Notes: a model not told the origin generated them from the sequence alone. A DNA stretch of 64,000 nucleotides from JACADW01 sp963747985 (GCA_963747985.1 CAVVHG010000002.1:186001-250000); one strand, 5' to 3'. Shown: positions 1 to 9,254, counted from the stretch's first letter. Numbers and translations: made by a program.

Positions 1-231
1 GTCTCTTGCCGCGAGCTTTCCAGTGCCGTCGGTCGCCATCCCTCCACGCCCGGGTTCACCGGCGAAGTTCTCCGGGCTGATCGAGCGCGTCTTGGCAGCT
101 GAGAGCCGGAAGAGATTACCCAGGTTCATGTAAAGGCCGTCAAAGCCGTCCTGCTGGGCGCCGATGTTCATCGCGGCAAAGACGCACACGGCGAGCAAGA
201 AGCCCGCAACCCTTGACAATGATGCTTTCAT
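1..231 (-). CDS. DUF2961 family secreted protein, N-terminal part only
   Basis: The first 77 codons of a leftward gene that runs off the window. It starts at ATG 231, with a GAGGAG ribosome site just upstream. A hydrophobic signal peptide (VAGFLLAVCVFAAMNIGAQ) is followed by RSISPENFAGEPGRGGMAT and DGTGKLAARD. That pattern is typical of the start of DUF2961 proteins, which are secreted carbohydrate-active proteins of the bacterial envelope. A second, complete DUF2961 gene lies at 14371-16344, so the locus carries two members. The gene is divergent from the acyl-ligase at 517. The family assignment rests on the short N-terminal pattern; the substrate is unknown. Confidence 0.7.
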   Translation of the reverse strand, partial: MKASLSRVAGFLLAVCVFAAMNIGAQQDGFDGLYMNLGNLFRLSAAKTRSISPENFAGEPGRGGMATDGTGKLAARD

Positions 232-516
232 GATCAGTCTCCTCTGCCTTCGATCTTGTTTTCCAGTGCGGTTCCTGTAACGTTCATGGACCGGGAGCGG
301 GCTCTCGCCGTACGCTATCCGCGGGCGCCGGCGATCGTGATTGCGGGAATGAGCCCTGCCCAGACCTGTTCCCAGCCCTCCCCGGAGACGAGGTGCCGGG
401 GGGCAAGTGTAGCACCGATTTCGATGAATCAGCGCGTGCGAATCGCGTAGAATGCACTCTCGCCTGGCAGCTTGAACACTATCCGCGTCGGGGGATTCGC
501 GAAAGTTTTTCTGATC

Positions 517-3072
517 ATGGCCCGGTCGTCGCTGCTGTCATACCTGGACAATTTCGAAAAGTTCGGATCGGAGACCGCGTATGTCTTCAGGCGCGGATAC
601 CGGGTCGAGCGGTGGTCCTACGGACACGTTGCCGAGGGCGTGTACAAGTTTGCCCGCGACCTCGAGGCCCGTGGAATCGGCAGGGGTGAAAGAGTCCTGC
701 TCTGGGGCGACAACTGCGCCGAGTGGGTGGTCGCTTTTTTCGGCATCATCCTTCGCGGCGCCGTTGTCGTGCCGATGGACCGGATTGCCTCGCCGGAATT
801 CGCGGCGAAGGTCGGGAGGCAGACAAACGCGCGGCTGAGCGTATGCTCGCGCGACCTCGCCTCGTCGGCCCCCACAGTCACCGTCATCGCGCTCGAGGAT
901 TTGGCGCTGCAACTTTCGGGATCGTCGGGTGCACGATACCGACCTGTTGACGCGGATCGGGAAGACCCCGTCGAGATCGTCTTCACCTCCGGGACGACGG
1001 CCGACCCGAAAGGGGTGGTCATAACGCATCGGAACGTGCTCGCGAACATCGAACCGCTCGAGGCGGAGATCAACAAGTATCTCAAGTATGAACGCATCAT
1101 TCATCCTCTGCGGTTCCTGAACCTCCTCCCTCTGAGCCACGTCTTCGGGCAATTCCTCGGGGTTTTCATACCGCAACTCTTTGGCGCCACGGTTGTTTTT
1201 CATGACAGCCTGAACCCTTCCGAGGTCATCCAAACCATCAAGCAGGAGAGAGTGTCGGTTCTCGTGGGCGTGCCCCGCATCCTGGAAACCCTTCAGGGCA
1301 AAGTGGAACGGGATCACGAATCGGCGGGCAGGCTCTACTGGCTCAGCAGGGAACTCGAGGCGACGCAGGGCAGGCATTTTCTCCGTCGATGGTGGACATT
1401 CCGCAGCATTCACAGGCAATTCGGATGGAAGTTCTGGGCATTCATCTCCGGCGGGGCCGCGTTGGACCAGAAGACCGAGCAGTTCTGGAGCCGGCTCGGC
1501 TACGTGGTCATACAGGGCTACGGGCTTACGGAAACCACTTCCATCATCAGTGTCAACCATCCTTTCAGGCTCGGCAGGGGGTCGATTGGACAAGTGCTCC
1601 CCGGGCGTGAGTTGAAGCTCGGCGCAAATGGGGAAATCCTCGTGCGCGGTGCCAGCGTCGCCTCAGGATACGTCTCAGGCGAGGGCCTTCAACCGGTCGC
1701 GGGCGAAGAAGGATGGTTCCGGACTGGTGATATAGGCGAGCTGGACAGGAACGGGAACCTCTACTTCAAGGGGCGCAGGAAGAACGTCATCGTCAATCCG
1801 GAAGGTATGAACATATTCCCGGAAGACCTGGAAGGGGTCCTTCGCCGCCAGCCGGAGGTGCGGGATTGCGTGGTCTTCGGCTTCGAGCGCGAAGGAAACG
1901 CGGAGCCCTGCGCGGTCCTGATCCTTCGTGACCGATCCTCCGATCCTGAGGGCATCATCCGTCGTGCGAACACATCGCTTGCCCAGTACCAGCACATCCG
2001 ACGCTGGTTTCTGTGGCCGGAGGAGGATTTTCCGCGTACCCCCACGCAGAAACCGAAGGCAGCAGAAATTCGGGACTTCGTCCAAATGCGGCTGCGCGGA
2101 GCGGAACGCGCCGAGGTGCGAGCAGGCAGCCTCGCTGACCTCATTTCGAGGATCACGGGGAGACCGGTCGGCGAGCTTTCGCCGGAAACCAACCTCGCCA
2201 CGGATCTCGACCTGAGCTCCCTGGACCGCGTGGAGCTCTTGAGCGCTCTCGAAGACCGCTACCAGGTGGATCTGAACGAGTCGCGTTTCTCGACTGCGAC
2301 GACGGTTCGGGAGCTGGAACACATGCTCAGCGAGCCCGTATCGAAGCGGTCGGATTACCACTATCCCCGCTGGGCCCAGAGCCTTCCGATCGCTGCCGTC
2401 CGCTTCTTCGTTTACTACGTTTTGACCTGGCCTGCGACAATGCTCATGGCGCGCCCGCGTGTCCAGGGACGTGACAGGCTCACAGGGCTGCATGGACCGG
2501 TCTTGTTCATAGCGAACCATGTGACCCAGGTCGACATCGGGTTTGTGCTGGCGGCACTGCCGTTCCGCTACCGCCACCGGATAGCGGTGGCGATGCTTGG
2601 CGAAATGCTGCAGCAGATGAGGCATCCGCCGCGCACCGTTGGGATCTTCAGACGTCTGATCGAACAATCGTCCTACTTCCTGGTTGTGTCCCTTTTCAAC
2701 GTCTTCCCGCTCCCGCAGCAGACCGGCTTCCGGGAGAGTTTTGCTTTTGCCGGGGGATCAGCTGACAGGGGCTACTCGATAGTCGTTTTCCCGGAAGGAC
2801 GGCGAACGCAGGACGGCAGCATGTCGCCGTTCCAGGCTGGCGTAGGGTTGCTGACCAGGAACCTTCAACTGCCCGTCGTGCCCGTCAGAATCGACGGGTT
2901 GTTCGAGCTGAAGCAGGAAGGCAGAATGTTCTCCCGTCCCGGTACGGTGAGGGTCAGCGTCGGGCAACCGCTTCGTTTCGATCCTCAGACCGATCCTGCG
3001 ACGATCGCCCGTAAGCTGGAGTTGCGCATGCACGAGCTGAGTGAAGACTTTCACGCCCGGGGGAGTGCTTGA
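517..3072 (+). CDS. Acyl-CoA/acyl-ACP synthetase - acyl carrier protein - PlsC acyltransferase fusion
   Basis: 851 residues. Residues 1 to about 520 are an AMP-forming ligase with the P-loop-like FTSGTTADPKGV, the YGLTETTS motif and WFRTGDIG. About 530-610 is an embedded carrier domain with LSSLDRVEL, Ser568 being the likely phosphopantetheine site. About 640-851 is a PlsC-type acyltransferase with NHVTQVD (H668, D673) and FPEGRR (758-763). Together these suggest activation of a free fatty acid, loading on the internal carrier and transfer to a lysophospholipid or related acceptor at the membrane. E. coli Aas joins ligase and acyltransferase in the opposite order and without a carrier. ATG 517 was preferred to an in-frame TTG at 472. 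The next gene follows after 15 bases. Confidence 0.9.
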   Translation: MARSSLLSYLDNFEKFGSETAYVFRRGYRVERWSYGHVAEGVYKFARDLEARGIGRGERVLLWGDNCAEWVVAFFGIILRGAVVVPMDRIASPEFAAKVGRQTNARLSVCSRDLASSAPTVTVIALEDLALQLSGSSGARYRPVDADREDPVEIVFTSGTTADPKGVVITHRNVLANIEPLEAEINKYLKYERIIHPLRFLNLLPLSHVFGQFLGVFIPQLFGATVVFHDSLNPSEVIQTIKQERVSVLVGVPRILETLQGKVERDHESAGRLYWLSRELEATQGRHFLRRWWTFRSIHRQFGWKFWAFISGGAALDQKTEQFWSRLGYVVIQGYGLTETTSIISVNHPFRLGRGSIGQVLPGRELKLGANGEILVRGASVASGYVSGEGLQPVAGEEGWFRTGDIGELDRNGNLYFKGRRKNVIVNPEGMNIFPEDLEGVLRRQPEVRDCVVFGFEREGNAEPCAVLILRDRSSDPEGIIRRANTSLAQYQHIRRWFLWPEEDFPRTPTQKPKAAEIRDFVQMRLRGAERAEVRAGSLADLISRITGRPVGELSPETNLATDLDLSSLDRVELLSALEDRYQVDLNESRFSTATTVRELEHMLSEPVSKRSDYHYPRWAQSLPIAAVRFFVYYVLTWPATMLMARPRVQGRDRLTGLHGPVLFIANHVTQVDIGFVLAALPFRYRHRIAVAMLGEMLQQMRHPPRTVGIFRRLIEQSSYFLVVSLFNVFPLPQQTGFRESFAFAGGSADRGYSIVVFPEGRRTQDGSMSPFQAGVGLLTRNLQLPVVPVRIDGLFELKQEGRMFSRPGTVRVSVGQPLRFDPQTDPATIARKLELRMHELSEDFHARGSA

Positions 3073-3087
3073 TTCCCGCTCGATTGA

Positions 3088-3828
3088 ATGGCAAAGGATC
3101 CTGCAAAGATGAAGAAAGTTGTTGAAAGAGAGAGCAACAAGACCTACTACCGCGTGCTGCATGTCCCAATCTGGCTCTGGGTGTTCTTCATTCTTCCCGG
3201 GAATCTGACTTACGACCTCTACCTCCACGGTCCGGACAGGAGGCATGCCATATGGTTTGCCATCGTTTTCGTCGTATGCGCATGGCGTGGACTTCTCGGC
3301 AGACTCCCCGGGGTGGAACCAAGACCTTACGTCACGCACTACGGCGTGGACCAGCCGAACCTGCCCTACCGCGTCGTCTGTTACACGGCTGCCTGGATCG
3401 ATCTCCTGGTTCCATTCGTTCTGAACCTGGCAGGCATCCTTTACGCGAACCTCACCGGCACCTATATACTGGGGGGCCTGTACAGGTGGTTGTACTACCC
3501 CTTGGCCCTGGTTGTGGTTGCCGGGACGTTGCTTGACGTCACGCCCAGGGCGAGACGTTCTACCGCCGGCGAGGGCGCTGAAAAAGGCTGGTTCTATGTT
3601 GCGATCTACACGGTAGTCCCGACCCAGGTAGCCAGTTGGGCGGCGTGGCGCCTCGGAGGTGCGGTGGGGTTGGAAAAAGCGACTCTCGCCGGACTGCGGC
3701 TCCTGGTCTTTCTGGTAGTCGGTGCATGGTTCTTCTATCTTTCGCTGAAGGGCAGGCTCCCCCGTGCGCAACGATACCGGTTTGACGGCGTCACCGAAGG
3801 TGACGCCGCTGCTCAGAAATCGGACTAA
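3088..3828 (+). CDS. Polytopic membrane protein of unknown function
   Basis: 246 residues, with about five or six hydrophobic segments (for example VPIWLWVFFILPGNLTYDLYL, AIWFAIVFVVCAW and LVPFVLNLAGILYANL) separated by short charged loops. I do not recognise the family. It begins 15 bases after the acyl-ligase/acyltransferase fusion, so the two are probably co-transcribed, and a role in lipid handling at the inner membrane is a context guess only. Met8 (3109) is an alternative start. The codons near the C-terminus contain a perfect 9-bp inverted repeat with a three-base loop (3787-3807), followed at once by another long hairpin downstream, which may mark the transcript end. Confidence 0.7.
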   Translation: MAKDPAKMKKVVERESNKTYYRVLHVPIWLWVFFILPGNLTYDLYLHGPDRRHAIWFAIVFVVCAWRGLLGRLPGVEPRPYVTHYGVDQPNLPYRVVCYTAAWIDLLVPFVLNLAGILYANLTGTYILGGLYRWLYYPLALVVVAGTLLDVTPRARRSTAGEGAEKGWFYVAIYTVVPTQVASWAAWRLGGAVGLEKATLAGLRLLVFLVVGAWFFYLSLKGRLPRAQRYRFDGVTEGDAAAQKSD

Positions 3829-3829
3829 C

Positions 3830-3882
3830 CAGGCAACGCCGGCGCCGGTGTCCGCCGGCGCACTCGCGGGAATCGTTGCCTG
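3830..3882 (+). terminator. Long nested hairpin between two rightward genes
   Basis: The outer arms CAGGCAACG (3830-3838) and CGTTGCCTG (3874-3882) are perfect complements. Inside them lies a second G+C-rich inverted repeat (GCCGGCG / CGCCGGC). It sits between the stop at 3828 and the next start at 3898. There is no T-tract on the + strand, so it could be a weak terminator, an attenuator or an mRNA-stabilising structure. Confidence 0.4.
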
Positions 3883-3897
3883 AGAACGGAGTGATCT

Positions 3898-5097
3898 ATG
3901 CGACTGTCAATCGTGCTTTTCCTGATTGCGTCCGGGGCCTTGCTCGCCACGGCTTCGGCTGACCGTGCGCCGAATACCCTTACACCTGAGGAGGTGAAGG
4001 AGGGATGGATCCTGCTCTGGGATGGCAACTCGACCTTCGGCTGGGAACCGATGATGCGCACCGACTGGAAGTTCTCGGAAGATGCGCTGAGCCTGTCCAC
4101 AGGAAGTTACGTATGGATGCGCAACCAGTGCCCGTTTGCCGATTTCGTGCTCAAGGCGGAATTCCGGATCCGGAGCGCAGATGCGGACAGCGGCATCTTC
4201 ATCCGCGCGGCGAGAGAGGGTGATCCGTCCAGAACGGGCTACCAGGTGAACATCAACAATGTGAATCAAGAGTGGGGAACCGGCAGCCTCGTCTTCCGCG
4301 TCAAAGCCGATCCGGGAATAGGGAAGGTGAGCGTCGACGACTGGCACAGCTACGTAATCACAGCCGAGGGGGACCACATTACCGCTTACCTGGACGGCAA
4401 GAAGGCCGTCGATGCCCACGATACCTCGGCGAAGATCGGATACATCGGACTTCAATTCCTGAAGCCCGATGAGGTCGAATTCCGAAATGTGAAGCTGCGC
4501 CCGCTCGGGCTCCAGCCCATCTTCAACGGCAAGAACCTGGAAGGGTGGGAGAAGGTGGATCGCCCGAATGTTCAGGCGCCCCCGGAATGGTCGGTCAGAG
4601 ATGCCGCGATCCACGTCGAGAAAGGGCCCGGCCAGTTGGAGACGACCTCTGTCTATTCGGATTTCGTGCTCCAGCTGGGCATCAGGACCAACGCGCAAAA
4701 CGAAAAGCACCACCCGAACAGTGGCGTTTTCTGGCGGGGGGATCGCGGCGGGTTCTGGACCGGGTATGAGTCTCAGGTTCGCAACGAGTACAAGGATTCA
4801 GACCGCTCGCAGCCGGTAGATTTCGGCACCGGGGGGATCTATAACAGGCAGGAAGCCCGGCAGGTCGTGAGCAGCGACAACGAATTCTTCACCATGACCA
4901 TTGTCGCCTGCGGGAGGCACATGGCCACATGGATAAACGGCATCCAGGCGGCCAGCTTTGACGATATCCGGGAACAAGGCATGGACGCCCGGAAGCAGGC
5001 ACGGCTTGCAGAAGGGCCGATTTCCCTCCAGGCTCACGATCCCACGACCAACCTGGACTTCAAGGATATCCGGATCTCACCGTTGCCGCAGAGATGA
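3898..5097 (+). CDS. Secreted tandem DUF1080 (3-keto-disaccharide hydrolase-like) protein
   Basis: 399 residues with an N-terminal signal peptide (LSIVLFLIASGALLATASA). Two DUF1080 jelly-roll units follow. The first is about residues 30-205, starting EGWILLWDGNSTFGWE with DSGIFIRAA and GYQVNINN. The second is about 207-397, starting PIFNGKNLEGWEKV with NSGVFWRGDR and GYESQV. The family is known as 3-keto-disaccharide hydrolase or LamG-like domains, usually periplasmic, in polysaccharide-degrading bacteria. Another single-domain copy follows at 5431. The long hairpin just upstream separates it from the lipid genes. The fold assignment is firm; the substrate is not deducible. Confidence 0.87.
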   Translation: MRLSIVLFLIASGALLATASADRAPNTLTPEEVKEGWILLWDGNSTFGWEPMMRTDWKFSEDALSLSTGSYVWMRNQCPFADFVLKAEFRIRSADADSGIFIRAAREGDPSRTGYQVNINNVNQEWGTGSLVFRVKADPGIGKVSVDDWHSYVITAEGDHITAYLDGKKAVDAHDTSAKIGYIGLQFLKPDEVEFRNVKLRPLGLQPIFNGKNLEGWEKVDRPNVQAPPEWSVRDAAIHVEKGPGQLETTSVYSDFVLQLGIRTNAQNEKHHPNSGVFWRGDRGGFWTGYESQVRNEYKDSDRSQPVDFGTGGIYNRQEARQVVSSDNEFFTMTIVACGRHMATWINGIQAASFDDIREQGMDARKQARLAEGPISLQAHDPTTNLDFKDIRISPLPQR

Positions 5098-5430
5098 CGG
5101 ACGCCCGAAGAACGCCCATGAAAGGGCATGCCCTGCCCGCAAGATGCGTGCGACCCATCTGGATATTGGTGACCTGTGCCGTCCTGTATGCGCTCGAGGA
5201 CCTGGCGCGGTCAAAAGGCAACGAGGCATTTGTGACCAAGGTTCGGCACAGAAATCGCACGGACAGGGCCGGGCGCCGCGATTTTTCGGAGTCTCTCAGT
5301 TACTGAAGGGAACCTGGCGGGCGGGAGCGGGCTCACTCCGCTGAAGGGCGCACTTCCCGCGATGTGAAGATAGAAACGGGAGCGAACCCTGTCGGTGCCG
5401 CAGGCGCTCCCAGGCGACAAGGAGTCTGCT
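5098..5430. other. Intergenic stretch between the two DUF1080 genes
   Basis: 333 bases. A 70-codon frame (5094-5306) overlaps the stop of the upstream gene but has no ribosome site and an implausible, Arg-rich product, so I do not call it. I see no clear promoter. The last bases carry the AAGGAG site of the downstream gene. Confidence 0.5.
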
Positions 5431-6132
5431 ATGAGTAGTGTTTTCGTCTTATTGATCTCTTGCCTTGCGAACACCTGTACGGGCAACAATTCCACCTGGA
5501 TTTTGCTCGACTCCATCGAAGCCTGGCGAGGGAACACAGGCGACTGGGTGTTTGTCGGCGACGCGACCCCCAATCCTGACGATCCAACCAAGCTCGTCAC
5601 AAAGCCGGGGGCGGGAGTTCTGGTCAATGGCCCGATCGGAAGGACCTCCAATCTCATTTCGGAGGCTGAATCAGGAGACGTCGAGGCTCACATAGAGTTC
5701 ATGGTGCCCAGGGGGTCGAATTCCGGCGTCTATTTCCAGGGGCGCTACGAAATACAGGTGTTCGACAGCTGGGGAGTGGGTGAACTGAAGTTCTCCGACT
5801 GCGGCGGCATCTACCAGCGCTATGATGAACACCAGAAGCGAGGGTGGGAGGGTCAGGCCCCCCGAGTCAACGCCAGCAAGGCTCCGGGAGAGTGGCAGAC
5901 ATTTGACGTCGTGTTTCGCGCTCCTCGCTTTGATGCCTCGGGAAAGAAGACCGCCAACGCAGTCTTCGTGAAGGTGGTCCAGAACGGCATCGTGATCCAC
6001 GAGAACGTCGAAGTTACAGGCCCAACCCGTGCGGCGTCTTTCCAGGACGAAAAACCCCGCGGGCCGCTAATGCTGCAAGGGGACCACGGGCCAGTCGCTT
6101 ACCGCAATATCAGGATCCGACCCATTGATTGA
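5431..6132 (+). CDS. Secreted single-domain DUF1080 protein
   Basis: 233 residues from ATG 5431, which has AAGGAG nine bases upstream; a GTG at 5395 is in frame but lacks such a site. A short hydrophobic leader (MSSVFVLLISCLANTC) is followed by one DUF1080 jelly roll: VEAHIEFMVPRGSNSGVYFQGRYEIQ, then VFDSWG, CGGIYQRY and a closing HGPVAYRNIRIRPID. These are hallmarks of the 3-keto-disaccharide hydrolase-like family. The leader contains LISC, which resembles a lipobox but lacks positive charges in front, so lipidation is doubtful. It is probably expressed with or just after the tandem DUF1080 gene at 3898. Confidence 0.85.
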   Translation: MSSVFVLLISCLANTCTGNNSTWILLDSIEAWRGNTGDWVFVGDATPNPDDPTKLVTKPGAGVLVNGPIGRTSNLISEAESGDVEAHIEFMVPRGSNSGVYFQGRYEIQVFDSWGVGELKFSDCGGIYQRYDEHQKRGWEGQAPRVNASKAPGEWQTFDVVFRAPRFDASGKKTANAVFVKVVQNGIVIHENVEVTGPTRAASFQDEKPRGPLMLQGDHGPVAYRNIRIRPID

Positions 6133-6452
6133 TCAATTCTCCTGCAAGGCGTGCGAATCAAAGCTCAGGCGGATGGCTTGTTGAAAACGACCCGCTCGAT
6201 TGCCGCTTTGGTGAGGCGGACGGCCTTACACTCGTCATCCCGGATCTGATCGGGTGTCAGGCTCTGTGGTGCGGAGCCGTCGTCGCGGGCCATGCTTGAC
6301 GCAATGCCCCGGAATCCGTGATAGCCTGACTCCACGCAGATCTTGGCGTTGATCCTGCCCCTCGCTTCTGGCATCGTTTCACGGCTTCCAGGAGGAACTG
6401 GGGGATCCCGGAGGCTTTGCAGATCCCCGGAACGATTTCAGTGGAGGACGAT
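6133..6452. other. Intergenic stretch before the DUF2934 gene
   Basis: 320 bases. The only frame of note is a 69-codon leftward one (6165-6374) without a ribosome site or recognisable product. I see no convincing RNA gene or repeat. The GGAGG site for the next gene is at its end. Confidence 0.4.
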
Positions 6453-7070
6453 ATGCCGAAGAAGGCCAAGACCGGAGAAACACAGCAGAATCCTGTTGTC
6501 GCCAAGGCATCCGTGCCAGGCACCACTTCAGGCCGGACGCGGAGGCCTGCTCAGAGCCCAAGTTCTACAAAGAGAAAGGCAATCCCGGGCCTCGAGTCCC
6601 GATCGTCCCGCACAAGCGCAAGCTTCCCCGCAGGCTCACCCGCGGAGCCGACGGAGTACCGTGCCTCGGCGGATGCACCCGCCGCGAAGAGAGTGACAGA
6701 ATCGACGCCGCGGGGAGTTCAGCCGGCAAGGAAGGGTGGAGCCAGGAAGAAGACCACCGCCACTGCCGGGATTGGCGGTCGATCATCCGCGGCAAAGGCT
6801 CGATCGGCTCAAGAGCATGCGAAGGCGGCTGATCTGACACTGCAACCTGGAGGCGGTGAGGCAATTCACACGGAAGAGACCGCCGCGGTCGATGGAAATG
6901 GTCATTTCGACCACGCTGAAGTTGCACGCCTCGCTTATTCCTATTGGGAAGCCCGCGGTCACCAGGGCGGGTCGTCGGAAGATGACTGGTATCGAGCTCA
7001 GGCCGAACTGAGCCGGCGCAGAAAGCAGCCGAAAGAGGCCAAGCCCCGCAGGCGCACCAGCAGAGCATAG
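6453..7070 (+). CDS. DUF2934 protein with long basic, disordered N-terminus
   Basis: 205 residues starting MPKKAKTGETQQ. ATG 6453 follows GGAGGACGAT. Residues 1 to about 145 are low-complexity, rich in Lys, Arg, Ala, Ser and Thr, resembling a histone-like or nucleic-acid-binding tail. Residues about 155-190 (EVARLAYSYWEARG, DDWYRAQAEL) form a DUF2934 motif. DUF2934 is a short module frequent in Acidobacteriota and Proteobacteria whose function is unknown. The C-terminus is again Arg/Lys-rich. It is flanked by intergenic DNA on both sides and is probably monocistronic. Nucleic-acid binding is inferred from charge only. Confidence 0.75.
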   Translation: MPKKAKTGETQQNPVVAKASVPGTTSGRTRRPAQSPSSTKRKAIPGLESRSSRTSASFPAGSPAEPTEYRASADAPAAKRVTESTPRGVQPARKGGARKKTTATAGIGGRSSAAKARSAQEHAKAADLTLQPGGGEAIHTEETAAVDGNGHFDHAEVARLAYSYWEARGHQGGSSEDDWYRAQAELSRRRKQPKEAKPRRRTSRA

Positions 7071-7244
7071 TTCGCGCAGTCAGCCTTCAGTTCCATTGCA
7101 GTAACTCCGCCGGGTTTCTGGTTCGGGCAACCGCCGTGTCATTGAGGGGTGGTGGCGTGCTGAATCCTGGTTTCTGAGATCTGAGAGGTTCGGTTTCACT
7201 GCTGTTCTGCTACACTGGGCGCACGGTATTCCAGGAGGTGCGCC

Positions 7245-9215
7245 ATGGAAGCAACGTCCCGCCGGAGTTTTCTGAAGGCAGTGGGTACGGCCGCTGCTGT
7301 TTCCCCGGTACAGGACTCGTCCGCGTGGCAGGATTCCAGGTCAGCCGCAGCGACAAGACGCCGATCGGTGTTCAGCCCCTCCGCGGAAATCTCGCGACTC
7401 TCAGAGAACCTTTACCTGCTCGAGGATACGTGCAATGTCTATCTGGTCCGCGACGGCAACCACGGGCTGCTGATAGACCTCGGTTCGGGCAGGATCCTGG
7501 AGTTACTCCCGCAGCTCGGAATCACTCAAATCGATTGGGTGCTTCACACGCACCACCACCGGGATCAATGCCAGGGCGATTTCAAAGCGGTCGAGCGTTC
7601 GATACCCATTGCGGTCCCTGCGCACGAAAGACACCTCTTTGCCGATGCCGAGAATTTCTGGCGCAACCGCCGCGTCTTCCACCTCTACTACGTCAGGAAC
7701 GATTTCAACACGATCACCGAAAACATCCCGGTGGCTGCGGTCCTGCAGGACTACGGAACGTTCAAGTGGGGGAGCCGGGACATCTTCGTTCTCCCGAGTC
7801 CCGGCCATACGCTCGGCTCGGTGACCCTCCTCACTGACGTTGACGGCAAGCGCGCGGCCTTTACCGGCGACCTGTTGCACTCTCCCGGGAAGATACTGAA
7901 CCTGTGGGACACTCAGGTGACATACGGGGGCGCGGAAGGAATCGACCTGGGTGCATACTCCCTGGCCCGTCTCCGGGAACAGAAACCCGCGCTCCTCTGC
8001 CCGTCTCATGGAGCTCCGATCCCTGATCCGGACAAGGCGATCGAGCAGACCGTGGACCGGCTTGTGGAGTACTACAGGTTCCAGACGGGCAGCAATCCCA
8101 GCCTCTCGTTCCGCGGATACGCCATCAGCCCCCATCTCATCGCACACCACCTGACGACCTCGAGCTTCTATGCGATCCTCAGCCGCACCGGAAGAGCGAT
8201 GTTCATCGATTACGGCTCTGCCTCAGGACTCCATTTTGCGAGCTTCGAGCGCGCCACGAGCGTCAGCGACCGGATTCGGTTTGTAGAGCACAACATCGAT
8301 GACCTGAAGACGCGTTTCGGAATGCAGTCGATCGACGTGGCTATGCCGAGTCACATGCACGACGACCATCTGAACGGGTTCCCGCATCTTGCACGCCGCT
8401 ACGGTACGCAGATCTGGTGCTATGAAAACATGGTCGACATTCTCGAAAATCCCCGTGGCATGAACCTGGGCTGCATCCTCGGCGAGCCCATCAAGGTTTC
8501 CCGCTCGTTCCGGACGGGTGAGCATTTCAAATGGGAGGAGTACGATTTCGAAGTCACACACTCGCCGGGTCACACCGAGTACCAGATGGCGCTTTTCGTT
8601 ACGATTGACGGTGCCCGCGTCGCCTTCTCCGGCGACGCTTTCTTCCAGCCCTCCGATCCGACGCAGGGAGTGCTGAGACACAACCTGATTTTCCGGAATC
8701 ATGTCGAGAGTGACAGCCACATCAAGTCCATCCGTAATCTCATAGAACATGAACCCGCGGTGATCGCCCCCGGGCACGGGAAGCCGTTCCTGGTCAGCAG
8801 GGAAGAACTGCTGGCCACGGAACAAAAGATGCGACAGCAGGAACGGCTGTTCGGCGGCGTGATTGCCGACCCCGACACCAATTTCGGTCTGGATCCAAGC
8901 TGGTGCAGCATCTATCCATACCAGATGCTCATAAAGCCCGGCGACGTCGCTGCAGCCGAAATCCGGGTGCGGAATTACCGCAAGGAAGCCATCAGGATCG
9001 AGGTCGCCCTGGTCGCACCACCGGAGTGGCGGATTGAGCCTGACGTCCTTCGATTCGAGGTGCCGGGAGGTTCTATGAAGGCGCAGGCTTTTGGACTGCA
9101 GGTCCCGCGCGATTGGCACCCGTCTTCCCCGCGTTTCGCCATCGCGGCGGACGTGGTGTGTGATGGCAGGTATCTCGGGCAAATTACAGAGGCCGTCGTC
9201 GATCTTTCGATTTAG
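7245..9215 (+). CDS. Tat-exported tandem metallo-beta-lactamase-fold hydrolase
   Basis: 656 residues. The N-terminus SRRSFLKAVGTAAAVS is a twin-arginine export signal, so the protein is likely periplasmic. MBL domain 1 (about 55-275) carries THHHRDQ at 102-108, SPGHTLGS and FTGD; the usual His after Asp is Gln. MBL domain 2 (about 300-540) carries the complete SHMHDDH, SPGHTEYQ, FSGD and APGHGKP. About 550-656 is a beta-sandwich-like tail. Glyoxalase II-like and lactonase-like enzymes share this fold. GGAGG lies just before the ATG. The PIG-L gene follows after 39 bases, suggesting one operon of secreted hydrolases. The substrate is unknown. Confidence 0.87.
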   Translation: MEATSRRSFLKAVGTAAAVSPVQDSSAWQDSRSAAATRRRSVFSPSAEISRLSENLYLLEDTCNVYLVRDGNHGLLIDLGSGRILELLPQLGITQIDWVLHTHHHRDQCQGDFKAVERSIPIAVPAHERHLFADAENFWRNRRVFHLYYVRNDFNTITENIPVAAVLQDYGTFKWGSRDIFVLPSPGHTLGSVTLLTDVDGKRAAFTGDLLHSPGKILNLWDTQVTYGGAEGIDLGAYSLARLREQKPALLCPSHGAPIPDPDKAIEQTVDRLVEYYRFQTGSNPSLSFRGYAISPHLIAHHLTTSSFYAILSRTGRAMFIDYGSASGLHFASFERATSVSDRIRFVEHNIDDLKTRFGMQSIDVAMPSHMHDDHLNGFPHLARRYGTQIWCYENMVDILENPRGMNLGCILGEPIKVSRSFRTGEHFKWEEYDFEVTHSPGHTEYQMALFVTIDGARVAFSGDAFFQPSDPTQGVLRHNLIFRNHVESDSHIKSIRNLIEHEPAVIAPGHGKPFLVSREELLATEQKMRQQERLFGGVIADPDTNFGLDPSWCSIYPYQMLIKPGDVAAAEIRVRNYRKEAIRIEVALVAPPEWRIEPDVLRFEVPGGSMKAQAFGLQVPRDWHPSSPRFAIAADVVCDGRYLGQITEAVVDLSI

Positions 9216-9254
9216 CAGTCAACTGAAGGAACGCACTCAAGGAGGATCTCGCTC

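Noticed and set aside
5094..5306. 70-codon frame overlapping the DUF1080 stop
   Set aside because: No ribosome site, unusual composition and no recognisable domain.
6165..6374. 69-codon leftward frame between the DUF1080 and DUF2934 genes
   Set aside because: No Shine-Dalgarno sequence and no recognisable product.
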